NCBI GenBank assembly: GCA_964533145.1
Contig: CAZHLG010000007.1
Location: 1-37,291 of the forward strand
Reading direction: 5' to 3'
Length of the DNA stretch: 37,291 bases
Origin: CAITQP01 sp964533145
GTDB taxonomy: Bacteria > Patescibacteriota > Minisyncoccia > Phycocordibacterales > UBA9973
Every line of letters starts with the position of its first letter. Position 1 is the first letter of the stretch. A model generated the notes under the pieces. The model did not search any database and was not told the DNA's origin. It was given only the letters and a program-made list of their open reading frames with translations. The translations under genes and the position numbers were made by a program. Of the stretch, positions 5,705 through 12,588 are shown piece by piece.

Positions 5705-5977
5705 TCAAACAAAAAGTCCAGTAATGGTGTCCGCCGGTTTCTCAGGTGGTTGAAAACCCTCAAAATCAACTGGCATATCATACCAGAAAATGACTGTATT
5801 GCACAATAGTGATACCTTCCTAGTCTTGGTTGTACCGTTCCATGTTACCGCGGTTTTACTTAGCCTAATGGCGGTCGTATCAACCAAGACTAGAGGCAAA
5901 TTACCTATTGGAGTTATTGACCTGCACAATATCATTTTTGCGACATTGGTATGCAGGATTATTACCCACAAAGACAC
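5705..5977 (-). CDS. Doubtful 90-aa reading frame
   Basis: Frame beginning with GTG at 5977; no homology recognised. The N-terminal half is hydrophobic and basic, the C-terminal 30 residues are polar and look protein-like (VDFEGFQPPEKPADTITG). The only support is the strong terminator downstream. A 70-aa hydrophobic frame overlaps it on the other strand (5790-6002), and a long inverted repeat lies inside, so neither frame is secure. It may be a remnant. Confidence 0.22.
   Translation of the reverse strand: MSLWVIILHTNVAKMILCRSITPIGNLPLVLVDTTAIRLSKTAVTWNGTTKTRKVSLLCNTVIFWYDMPVDFEGFQPPEKPADTITGLFV
5820..5893. repeat. 13-bp perfect inverted repeat with 48-nt loop
   Basis: CTAGTCTTGGTTG (5820-5832) and CAACCAAGACTAG (5881-5893) are exact reverse complements. 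The repeat could form a long stem-loop in RNA from either strand or be a residue of a small mobile element. No direct-repeat flanks were seen. Confidence 0.6.
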
Positions 5978-6092
5978 TGGCAGCTTTTGTCTAATGTTCT
6001 AATTCTATGCTACCATCTACTTGGTTATATAAAATCATAGCTCATTAAGGTGTTTTCCACGGGCATCAAAATCTGAGCGACGCGTTACATTC

Positions 6093-6125
6093 GCCTCACA
6101 TATCATGCATATGTGAGGCTTTTTC
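6093..6125 (+). terminator. Strong intrinsic terminator
   Basis: Eleven-bp perfect stem (6093-6103 with 6109-6119), loop CATGC, then TTTTT. There is no convincing gene directly upstream; a short RNA or the uncertain frame 5790-6002 could be its source. Confidence 0.75.
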
Positions 6126-6351
6126 GTGCAAAAATTAACTACTTTAGAAAGCCCAGCTCGGTACGAAAAAGCGCCCCTGATCGGATAATCGAACCGAAAA
6201 CTTCAAAGTCCAGAAGTCGTGACGTTATTATAACCTTACTCTCCAACACCCAGTATATGGAAAGCTTGCACAATAAACTGGTATTCATCCGAGCCTTGCA
6301 AAACGAAGAAAGTGACCTCAATTAGTTTAATAATAGGACTCTTTTAGCCTA

Positions 6352-6380
6352 TTGACATTTATATAGTTGTATGCTTAAAT
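6352..6380 (+). promoter_or_regulatory. Promoter of the 83-aa gene
   Basis: Perfect -35 TTGACA (6352-6357), 17-bp spacer, -10 TTAAAT (6375-6380). Predicted start near 6387, about 20 nt before the ATG. Confidence 0.65.
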
Positions 6381-6406
6381 GTGAATGAACTTCAAAAACC
6401 GTTCTT

Positions 6407-6658
6407 ATGAGTTTTAAAACAGAATGCGTACATTACGCACAAGACATCACATCTGGAAACCGCCAATGGTATTTAATGGATAGCGCTAGCGATACGACAA
6501 AAAAGATCGCAGTGCCCCTTACCAGCGAAGACGACATGGAATTTGGCCACTCGGAAAGGACACTTTCCTCCTCTGAAGAAGTGAAGGGATTGTTGAACGA
6601 AGGCAAGATAGAAAATGACAATGTTGTGAACGGTATCCTGGGCGAGCTTGGCGAATAA
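6407..6658 (+). CDS. Hypothetical acidic 83-aa protein
   Basis: Compact single-gene unit: consensus -35/-10 promoter upstream and an intrinsic terminator 25 bp downstream. The protein is soluble and acidic, with a segment GNRQWYLMDSASDTTKKIAVPL in the first half and an acidic Ser/Glu-rich C-terminal half (HSERTLSSSEEVKGLLNEGKIENDN). No cysteine redox pair, no membrane segment, no motif I recognise. No Shine-Dalgarno sequence. Composition is AT-richer than core genes. Function unknown. Confidence 0.65.
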   Translation: MSFKTECVHYAQDITSGNRQWYLMDSASDTTKKIAVPLTSEDDMEFGHSERTLSSSEEVKGLLNEGKIENDNVVNGILGELGE

Positions 6659-6682
6659 ATAAAGCCAGCTAATTATGTAAGG

Positions 6683-6713
6683 CACCCTGTTGTAAAACGG
6701 GGTGTTTTTTATT
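6683..6713 (+). terminator. Terminator of the 83-aa gene
   Basis: CACCCTGTT (6683-6691) pairs with AACGGGGTG (6696-6704) with one U-G pair and loop GTAA, followed by TTTTTTATTT. Confidence 0.8.
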
Positions 6714-6752
6714 TACCTGGAAAATTAAAAAGTTCTAAAAGGAAACAGAATG

Positions 6753-6825
6753 TCCGCCCACCTGGATTCGAACCAGGGACCATCTCCTTAAAAGGGAGCT
6801 GCTCTACCGACTGAGCTATGGGCGG
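6753..6825 (-). tRNA. tRNA-Lys (anticodon TTT)
   Basis: Minus-strand cloverleaf: acceptor CCGCCCA/TGGGCGG with discriminator A; D arm GCTC...GAGC; anticodon loop CTTTTAA giving TTT; variable loop TGGTC; T arm CCTGG-TTCGAAT-CCAGG. Position 27-43 is a G-A mismatch. CCA is not encoded. Confidence 0.95.
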
Positions 6826-6906
6826 GATACCCGTCGAAAATACCATAAAATACGCTTCAAATCAACGCACTGTCACAAAGCGGCGGCGGGAGTGTATACT
6901 GTGCAC

Positions 6907-7503
6907 ATGGATACAAGCAAAAAAACCAAGGCAGTCCGCATCGTGATATTCACCCTCGTCGTCATCGGCATCGTGCTCCTCATGCGCATGGTCGCCGGCG
7001 GCGCCAAAGAATCAGCCAAATACGATACGCTTTCCCAGTGTCTCGTCGAAAAAGGCATCTCCTTCTACGGCGCTTTCTGGTGTCCGCATTGCCAGGCACA
7101 GGAACGGAGCCTGCAGGCAAGCCGCCAGAAGCTCGAGAGCATGGGCCTCTATAAAGAATGTTCGACGCCGGACGGCTCCGGACAGCTCGCAACCTGCGTG
7201 GACAAGAAGATCCAGAGCTACCCGACATGGGTCTACCAGAACGGCTTCGCGTACGAGAGCGCTGCCGATCCGATCGTGTGCGCCATTCAGCCCGGACCAG
7301 CAGAACAGCCGGCACAGTGCGCCTCGTACGGTTCGACACTCTTCAAAACGTGGATTTTCCCTGATGTGAAGGTTCAGTCAGCGACGGAGCCTGCGCATTC
7401 CGGCTCGACCTGGACATTCGGCCCCGACACTCGCACCAACGGCGAGATCCCGCCAGAGACTCTCTCTAAGCTATCCTCGTGCGCCCTTCCGGCCGGAGAA
7501 TAA
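6907..7503 (+). CDS. Membrane-anchored thioredoxin-like protein (DsbA-like partner of DsbB)
   Basis: 198-aa protein with one N-terminal transmembrane helix at about 10-28 (AVRIVIFTLVVIGIVLLMRM) and an exported thioredoxin-like domain. The redox motif is in FYGAFWCPHCQAQ, a form common in VKOR/DsbB-linked thioredoxins, and the cis-proline loop is YPTW. Several further cysteines probably form structural disulfides. The start is set by a -10 TATACT (6895-6900) that ends exactly 6 nt before this ATG; a start 5 codons earlier would lie inside that box. The DsbB gene follows by 4 bp. Likely role: oxidising cysteines in exported proteins, passing electrons to DsbB. Confidence 0.85.
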   Translation: MDTSKKTKAVRIVIFTLVVIGIVLLMRMVAGGAKESAKYDTLSQCLVEKGISFYGAFWCPHCQAQERSLQASRQKLESMGLYKECSTPDGSGQLATCVDKKIQSYPTWVYQNGFAYESAADPIVCAIQPGPAEQPAQCASYGSTLFKTWIFPDVKVQSATEPAHSGSTWTFGPDTRTNGEIPPETLSKLSSCALPAGE

Positions 7504-7507
7504 GCAT

Positions 7508-8056
7508 ATGCAGGCCTTCACCGCATTCTGGAACCAGGCAATGTCGCTCGCCGTGCTCGGCGGCGGCGCTGCCGTGCTTGTGCTCGCATATGCGCTGCTC
7601 ATGGCGGACACCGATATCGGCCGCTCGGCCTTGGCTTTTGTCCGCAAATACATCCTGGGCATCGGCTTTGTCGTTTCCCTTTCGGCCGTCGTATCGAGCC
7701 TCGTCTACTCCGAGATCATCGGCTTCCCGCCGTGCCTGTTCTGCTGGTACGCCCGAGTGTTCTTTTATCCGCAGGTCGTGTTGTTCGGCATTGCGCTCTG
7801 GCGCCGCGACCGCAGCATCCTGCCGTACGCGCTCGCCCTCTCTGCCATCGGCCTGGCGATCAGCACGTTCCACTACCTGATCGAGAGCTTCCAGTATTCT
7901 CCGATCCCCTGCGCCGCCGGCGGCGTCTCATGCCTGACGCGCTACGTATATGAGTACGGCTTCATAACGATTCCGCTCATGGGTCTCGTCGGGTTTGCCG
8001 TCATGGTCGTCGCACTGCTTGCCGCACGGCGCGGTTCGGCACAACCGCACGCTTGA
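7508..8056 (+). CDS. dsbB: DsbB/BdbC-family disulfide bond formation protein
   Basis: 182-aa integral membrane protein with about five hydrophobic segments. First redox pair in PPCLFCWYAR (Cys-x2-Cys just after the second helix), second pair in a loop as PIPCAAGGVSC, both typical of DsbB, which moves electrons from a DsbA-type thioredoxin to quinone. A GGAG sequence overlapping the end of the upstream gene could serve as ribosome binding site. Pairing with the anchored thioredoxin gene makes a complete oxidative folding module, which may serve the cysteine-bearing surface proteins encoded at 12.6-16.6 kb (inference). Confidence 0.9.
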   Translation: MQAFTAFWNQAMSLAVLGGGAAVLVLAYALLMADTDIGRSALAFVRKYILGIGFVVSLSAVVSSLVYSEIIGFPPCLFCWYARVFFYPQVVLFGIALWRRDRSILPYALALSAIGLAISTFHYLIESFQYSPIPCAAGGVSCLTRYVYEYGFITIPLMGLVGFAVMVVALLAARRGSAQPHA

Positions 8057-8057
8057 G

Positions 8058-8066
8058 TTATCCACA
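8058..8066. promoter_or_regulatory. Perfect consensus DnaA box
   Basis: TTATCCACA, the exact consensus, just after the dsbB stop and near the upstream edge of the promoter of the RNA candidate at 8108. It is the only exact match I noticed in the window, and far from the proposed origin. Confidence 0.5.
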
Positions 8067-8080
8067 ATTCGTGTTGTGCG

Positions 8081-8101
8081 CCGCGACGACCGGAGTATAA
8101 T
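8081..8101 (+). promoter_or_regulatory. Promoter of RNA candidate
   Basis: A perfect -10 TATAAT at 8096-8101. The -35 is weak; TTGTGC lies about 16 bp upstream. No coding frame of the expected type follows. Confidence 0.5.
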
Positions 8102-8107
8102 GAATAC

Positions 8108-8345
8108 AAATCTTGAGAGCGCGAATCACTCCGCCGTTAAAGTCACCCGCTTCGGGCATGCACACGAACAGCGGACACCGTATCTCTAAGAGAGGCCGTT
8201 TCGACAAGAAACGAATTATTACTCCTCCCTCTCTCGCACATTCGGGCATGGGAACGAACAAGGGGAATACCCCACGGGCAAAGACAAAGGGCCAGGAACG
8301 TGCTCCCGAGAATCTCTCGGAATCACATTCCTGGCTCTTTTTTTT
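8108..8345 (+). ncRNA. Candidate ~240-nt structured RNA with two repeated hairpins
   Basis: Free-standing unit between dsbB and the convergent holA gene, bounded by TATAAT (8096-8101) and a long terminator. The motif TTCGGGCATG-N3-ACGAACA occurs twice, at 8151-8170 and 8241-8260, 90 nt apart; in each copy TTCG pairs with CGAA to form a 10-nt loop with shared sequence GGCATG. In the first copy the stem is extended by CCGC/GCGG. Another hairpin (CGTTTC/GAAACG near 8197-8213) lies between. Short frames inside do not look coding. It does not match tmRNA, RNase P, SRP or a riboswitch that I know. Since no gene follows on this strand, it is probably a trans-acting RNA. Confidence 0.5.
8290..8345 (+). 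terminator. Long-stem terminator of RNA candidate
   Basis: GCCAGGAA (8291-8298) pairs with TTCCTGGC (8328-8335), and CCGAGA with TCTCGG nearer the loop; eight Ts follow. Confidence 0.85.
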
Positions 8346-8356
8346 GCATCTGATCG

Positions 8357-9076
8357 TTATTTTGCAAGCGAACGCAGAACAAACGCCTCAAGCGCAGGTT
8401 CAAGATCGATTCCGGAGGCAAGCGTCTCATGAAAAAGCAGCGTGAGCTCGCGGGCATGGCGCTCAAGCTCGCCCGGAGCAAAATTGGCGGCGGCACGCTT
8501 GGATTTCTGGTACACGAACGGATTCAGGCCGCTTTCGGCCGCAGAACGCGCGCCGGCTGCGGCAAGCATTGATTTTACGGCCCAAAAAAGCTTTCCGGCG
8601 AGTTCGCGAGGCTCGGCGCCCGCGCCGATCGCCGTGCGGTACAGCACCCACGCCATGGAACGCTTGCGGTCTGCATACGCGTCCGTCAGGGCAAACACGT
8701 TGAAGGCTTCTGCCTTTTTCTGCTTCAGTATGTCTCCGGTCTTTTCGACAGTGCCGTGTTTTTCGGCTTTTTTCAAAAAAGGCGCAAGCAGTGACGCCTC
8801 AGCCAGGACAAAATGATGACTCGAGGCCCCGAATTCGGAGAGCAGTGCCTCGGCTTCGTCGCGCAGGTCAGCACGGTCGCCGATACCCGAGACGATCACT
8901 GCGATCTCGCCCCCGAAAAGCGGGCTCGCTCCGGCAAGCTCGCGCAGTGCCTCTCCGTTCCAGTTCGCATCGGTATATGCGCGGACATCGGCGCCGCGTT
9001 GTTCGAATTGCGCGCGAAGCGCCGCGAGGCGCTTCGCGCGCGCTGCCGTATCCGTGCCGACAAGGACGGTAAGCAT
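8357..9076 (-). CDS. holA: DNA polymerase III delta subunit-like (HolA)
   Basis: 239-aa protein with the layout of a clamp-loader delta subunit, though shorter than the usual 330-340. N-terminal MLTVLVGTDTAARAKRL and ELAGASPLFGGEIAVIVSG match the RecA-like domain that binds the beta clamp, and the C-terminal half (ELAGKLFWAVKSMLAAAGA..., ELERHARELTLLFHETLASGIDLEPALEAFVLRSL) matches the helical collar domain. The central lid domain is reduced. The stop lies within a few bases of the convergent RNA terminator. The upstream ICMT-like gene ends 1 bp before this ATG. Delta opens the sliding clamp for loading on DNA. Confidence 0.75.
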   Translation of the reverse strand: MLTVLVGTDTAARAKRLAALRAQFEQRGADVRAYTDANWNGEALRELAGASPLFGGEIAVIVSGIGDRADLRDEAEALLSEFGASSHHFVLAEASLLAPFLKKAEKHGTVEKTGDILKQKKAEAFNVFALTDAYADRKRSMAWVLYRTAIGAGAEPRELAGKLFWAVKSMLAAAGARSAAESGLNPFVYQKSKRAAANFAPGELERHARELTLLFHETLASGIDLEPALEAFVLRSLAK

Positions 9077-9077
9077 G

Positions 9078-9563
9078 CTAGAGCTTCACTTTCTTCTTGT
9101 ATTCGAGGTACGGCTCGCCGTACTTCTCGGCAAGATGCCGTTCTTCCTTGCGGATGATGACGAATTTGCCGACAAGGAACGCGACGACGCCCGCGGCAAG
9201 GAGAAAGGTCATGCCGTACAGGACGGCGAGGCCGGCCACGAGCAGCGCGAGTCCGTACTGCGTGGGAGAGCGGGTGAAGACATACGGGCCGACGCAGAAA
9301 TTGTCCGCGCAGACTGCCTGTGCTTCCCCGCCCTGACGACGGACAGCCGTACGGCCGGATGCGCGCTGCGCCCAGTAGACAAGCACAGTACCGGCGAGCA
9401 TCAGCGCGACCGCGGCAAGCGATTGGAACGCGAACGAAAAACGGACCGGATATGCCAAGTCTGCGGCAAGGCCGATAACGACAGCGGCGGCATACAAGAG
9501 GTATCCCTGCGCAAGTGTCTCATGCACGAGCAAGCCCGGGGTTTCAGAGCGCGGCGCGTTCAT
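9078..9563 (-). CDS. Isoprenylcysteine carboxyl methyltransferase-like membrane protein
   Basis: 161 aa with about four hydrophobic segments and a conserved C-terminal part: GPYVFTRSPTQYG, then two helices, then EERHLAEKYGEPYLEYKKKVK. The R-x-P-x-Y and E-E-x-x-L-x-x-x-Y-G-x-x-Y patterns identify the ICMT/PEMT family of SAM-dependent membrane methyltransferases. In bacteria the substrate is usually unknown; lipid or isoprenoid substrates are possible. ATG 9563-9561 lies 8 nt after TATACT (9577-9572). Probably one transcript with holA, 1 bp apart. Confidence 0.8.
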   Translation of the reverse strand: MNAPRSETPGLLVHETLAQGYLLYAAAVVIGLAADLAYPVRFSFAFQSLAAVALMLAGTVLVYWAQRASGRTAVRRQGGEAQAVCADNFCVGPYVFTRSPTQYGLALLVAGLAVLYGMTFLLAAGVVAFLVGKFVIIRKEERHLAEKYGEPYLEYKKKVKL

Positions 9564-9590
9564 ATGCCGCAAGTATACCGCGGAAGCGGT

Positions 9591-12005
9591 TTATTTCAAC
9601 TCTCCCCAATTTGAGCCGGCCGACACATGCACCTCGAGCGGCACCGGGCGCCTGCCTTTGAGGAATTCCTGCGGCAGGACGTTTTTCATGACATTCTCCA
9701 CCAGCACGGAGACTTCGCGCACGGCACCGTCGTCCACTTCGTACACGAGTTCGTCGTGCACCTGCAGAATGAGCTTCGCCTTGCCAGCAAGATTCTCCTC
9801 CTTGAGCGCCCGGTCGGCATCGCGAATCGCCATTTTGATGATATCAGCCGTAGCGGTGCCTTGGATCGGCGCATTGCCGGCCTGGCGCTCGGCAGCGGCG
9901 CGCAGATACGGCAGCGGGCTCTTCATGAGCGGGAAATAGCGGCGGCGGCCGAACAGCGTCTCCGTGTAGCCGTGCTGCTTCGCGAATGTCTTGACCGACT
10001 CCATGTACCCCGCGATCTTCGGAAAGCTGGCGAAGTATCCGTCGTAGAATTCCTGCGCCTCCTTGCGGCTCGTGCCGAGATTCTGCTGGAGCGCGCTCAC
10101 GCCCATGCCGTACAGGATGCCGAAATTGATCACCTTGGCCTTGCGGCGCATATCGTGCGTGACCGCATCCTCCGGCACGCCGAACACGCGGCTCGCGACC
10201 GCGGAATGAATGTCTTTGCCGGCCTCGAATGTATCGATGAGATAGTCGTCTCCGGACAGGAGCGCGGCGACGCGCAGCTCGATCTGCGAATAGTCGAACG
10301 CGAGGAACGTCTTGCCCTTCGGCGCGACGAAGGCCTCGCGGATCTTTTTGGCCAAACCGTCCGCCGCGGGAATGTTCTGCAGGTTCGGGTTGGACGAATT
10401 GAAACGACCCGTCGTCGTGCCCGCCTGATTGAACGTCGCGTGGATGCGGCCGTCCGCTCCGGCGAGCGCGGGCAGCGGATCGATGTATGTGAAAAGCAGT
10501 TTCGAGAGCTCGCGGTATCTCAGGATATCGTCGATGATCGGGTGCATGCCCTGCAGTTTGGCGAGCTCGCTCTCGCGCGTGGAACGCGCGCCGCCCTCCG
10601 TCTTCTTGAGCCGGGCGCCGCTGCCCTCGCCGACCTTGAGCTCGTCAAACAGCACTTCGCCGAGCTGTTTCGGGGAATTCACATTGAACTCGCGGCCGGC
10701 ATGGCGATAAATGTCTTTTTGAACGGCGTCGAGCTCTGCATGCGCCTCGAGGGAAAGGGCCGACATTTTTTTCGGATCGATTGTGATGCCGGTGCGCTCC
10801 ATTTCCTCGACCACCGGCAGGATCGCAAGCTCGATGTCTTCGTACACATAGCTCAGGCCGTGCCCCGCGATGTCGGCAAGGATGTTCCGCTTGCCGTCCT
10901 CGTAGCGCGTCGCACCGCCGTAATGAGCGATATCTTCCGCCGTGATGTTCGAGAGATCCGAGTTGAGGAGCCAGAGCGCGAGCGCGACGCGCTTCATGTC
11001 TTCCGGATCGACGGCCGCGATCACAGCGTCCGCCGCCGGGCGCGGCGTCCCGGACCCCTGCTCTTGCGCGCCGAACAGACTCTCGGCGCGCGGCACCAGA
11101 CTGCGGAATTCAAGCTCGCGGAACAGCGCCACGACCGCCGCCGTATCAAGGCTCTCGCGGAACGTCTTTTCAGGCAGATGAAATTCGATCGGCGCATCGC
11201 GGCGGATCGTAGCCAAGGTCTTCGAAAAGAGTGCCTCCTCTTCTCCGTTCTTGAGCAGCTCAACGATGCGCGGCTTCACCACGGCAAGCACGGCGGCTTC
11301 GTCCTTCTTGAGCTTCATATATATGTCTTCGATCGATCCGAACTGGCGGATGAGGTCGGTGGCCGTCTTCTCGCCGATACCGGCGATGCCGATGATGTTG
11401 TCGGACGGATCGCCGCGCAAGCCTTTGTAGTCAGGCAGGAGCCTGGGTCCGAAACCGAAACGCTCGACCACGGCAGGCTCGTCGTACATGACCGTGTCAT
11501 TGATCCCTTTCTTGAGCGTGAAGACGCGCACCCGCGAGTCGTCCACGAGCTGCAGCGTGTCCATGTCGCCGGACGCGATGATCGTATCGATGTGCGCGCG
11601 TTCGGCGGCGCTCATGTGCTCGACGATCGTGCCGATGATGTCGTCAGCCTCGAAGCCCGGCGCATCGTACATCGGAATACCGAACGCCTCGAAGATCCGG
11701 CGCGAGCTCTTGATCTGCGCGATGAGGTCCTCGTTCGCCTTCTGGCGCGTGCCCTTGTACGCCTCGTAGGCTTCATGGCGGAACGTCTTCTGCGGCAGGT
11801 CGTAGCAGGCCGCGATGTAATCGGGCTTGAGATCGGCGACGATCTTCATGAGCATCGCCGAGATACCGTAGAGCGCGCCGGTCGGCTCGCCCTTCGAGTT
11901 CGCGAAGTCCGGCATGGCGTGATATGCCCGATGAATGATTGCATGCGCGTCGAGCAGGACCAGGCGCTCCTTCTCTGCCTGGGCTTTTTTCGTCTTCGCT
12001 GTCAT
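9591..12005 (-). CDS. polA: DNA polymerase I without a proofreading domain
   Basis: 804-aa PolA. N-terminal 5' nuclease domain (about 1-290) starts with VLLDAHAIIHRAYHAMPDF and contains FEADDIIGT, DMDTLQLV and the helix-hairpin-helix IAGIGEKTATDLI. The C-terminal polymerase domain shows motif A (FLAFDYSQIELR), motif B (RRKAKVINFGILYGM) and motif C (LQVHDELVYEV). Between them only about 100 residues remain, without the Asp/Glu residues of the 3'-5' exonuclease, so it should lack proofreading, as in Taq but even shorter. Family role: Okazaki fragment maturation and repair synthesis. The start follows TATACT (12019-12014) by 8 nt; an upstream frame extension is rejected. Confidence 0.96.
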   Translation of the reverse strand: MTAKTKKAQAEKERLVLLDAHAIIHRAYHAMPDFANSKGEPTGALYGISAMLMKIVADLKPDYIAACYDLPQKTFRHEAYEAYKGTRQKANEDLIAQIKSSRRIFEAFGIPMYDAPGFEADDIIGTIVEHMSAAERAHIDTIIASGDMDTLQLVDDSRVRVFTLKKGINDTVMYDEPAVVERFGFGPRLLPDYKGLRGDPSDNIIGIAGIGEKTATDLIRQFGSIEDIYMKLKKDEAAVLAVVKPRIVELLKNGEEEALFSKTLATIRRDAPIEFHLPEKTFRESLDTAAVVALFRELEFRSLVPRAESLFGAQEQGSGTPRPAADAVIAAVDPEDMKRVALALWLLNSDLSNITAEDIAHYGGATRYEDGKRNILADIAGHGLSYVYEDIELAILPVVEEMERTGITIDPKKMSALSLEAHAELDAVQKDIYRHAGREFNVNSPKQLGEVLFDELKVGEGSGARLKKTEGGARSTRESELAKLQGMHPIIDDILRYRELSKLLFTYIDPLPALAGADGRIHATFNQAGTTTGRFNSSNPNLQNIPAADGLAKKIREAFVAPKGKTFLAFDYSQIELRVAALLSGDDYLIDTFEAGKDIHSAVASRVFGVPEDAVTHDMRRKAKVINFGILYGMGVSALQQNLGTSRKEAQEFYDGYFASFPKIAGYMESVKTFAKQHGYTETLFGRRRYFPLMKSPLPYLRAAAERQAGNAPIQGTATADIIKMAIRDADRALKEENLAGKAKLILQVHDELVYEVDDGAVREVSVLVENVMKNVLPQEFLKGRRPVPLEVHVSAGSNWGELK

Positions 12006-12035
12006 ATGCCCTGAGTATACGCGCATCGGGCAAAA

Positions 12036-12063
12036 TAAAAAGCCCGCGATTTCGCGGGCTTTT
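12036..12063. terminator. Terminator between tsaE and polA
   Basis: Nine-bp stem AGCCCGCGA/TCGCGGGCT with 2-nt loop, flanked by As and Ts so it can work in both directions; it ends tsaE transcripts on the minus strand. Confidence 0.85.
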
Positions 12064-12071
12064 CGAGGACA

Positions 12072-12515
12072 TCATCGGCGAAGCGAGACGCTGCGCTCGT
12101 TCTCGGAGACATGCGAGAGCGACACGATATGGGCGTCGCTCGGGATCAGGCCTTCGACGCGCTCGGGCCACTCGATGAGAATGAGATTGTCCGGGTCGGC
12201 AGCGAGTTCGTGCCAGCCGAGCTTCTCGAGTTCGGAAGCGTCTTTGAGACGGTAGGCATCGATGTGGACGAGGCGCTTGAAGGCATGCGAGCGCGCACTC
12301 GGCGCGAGCTCGTATGCCTTCATGATCACGAACGTCGGCGAGACGATGCTCTCAGCGACGCCGAGCTGCCGCGCGATCTCCTGCGTGAGCGTCGTCTTGC
12401 CGGCACCGAGATCGCCGGAAAGCGCGACGACCGTGGCCGCTTCTCCGCGCGCGAGTCCGCCGATGATGTCTCCGGCGATGTCTGCGAGCGCATCTTTGGT
12501 GAAAGTCTTCTCCAT
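12072..12515 (-). CDS. tsaE: tRNA threonylcarbamoyladenosine biosynthesis ATPase TsaE
   Basis: 147-aa P-loop ATPase of the universal t6A pathway, which modifies A37 of ANN-decoding tRNAs together with TsaB, TsaC and TsaD. Walker A is GDLGAGKTTLTQ (34-45), followed by the typical SPTFVIMKAYE and HIDAYRL segments, then LGWHELAADPDNLILIEWPE with the conserved Trp-Pro-Glu. Length is normal. A -10-like TAGTAT ends 9 nt before the ATG, and a terminator follows the stop. TsaB/TsaD are not in the window. Confidence 0.93.
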   Translation of the reverse strand: MEKTFTKDALADIAGDIIGGLARGEAATVVALSGDLGAGKTTLTQEIARQLGVAESIVSPTFVIMKAYELAPSARSHAFKRLVHIDAYRLKDASELEKLGWHELAADPDNLILIEWPERVEGLIPSDAHIVSLSHVSENERSVSLRR

Positions 12516-12536
12516 TGCATCGAGATACTAGCACGG

Positions 12537-12562
12537 GCCGCTTCCCGAAGGGAAGCGGCCCG
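12537..12562 (-). terminator. GC-rich hairpin after the surface protein gene
   Basis: GGGCCGCTTCCC pairs with GGGAAGCGGCCC with a 4-nt loop. It lies 26-50 bp after the stop of the surface protein gene on the minus strand and just upstream of the tsaE promoter. There is no T tract, so efficiency as an intrinsic terminator is unclear. Confidence 0.45.
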
Positions 12563-12588
12563 TTGCTGCTAGCGTATGTGTGAGAACG

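Larger units (their letters stand above)
5540..6350. other. AT-richer stretch with no convincing gene
   Basis: About 800 bp with overlapping short frames on both strands and no recognisable protein. It holds a minus-strand terminator (5641-5670), a 13-bp inverted repeat (5820-5832 with 5881-5893, 48-nt loop), and a strong plus-strand terminator (6093-6125). The two opposing terminators imply that something is transcribed on each strand, possibly small RNAs or decayed genes. Composition differs from the flanking core genes. Confidence 0.5.

Noticed and set aside
5790..6002. 70-aa hydrophobic plus-strand frame
   Set aside because: Overlaps another weak frame and a 13-bp inverted repeat; no promoter or homology. 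A terminator 90 bp downstream is not enough.
6113..6325. Two overlapping short frames (70 aa plus, 60 aa minus)
   Set aside because: The plus frame begins inside a terminator hairpin; neither has a promoter or motif.
8113..8445. 110-aa plus-strand frame across the RNA candidate
   Set aside because: It runs through the terminator and into the 3' end of holA; low-complexity basic sequence.
9627..12014. 795-aa reading frame on the plus strand
   Set aside because: It is antisense to polA, whose motifs are unmistakable; the frame is open only because of GC-rich codon bias.
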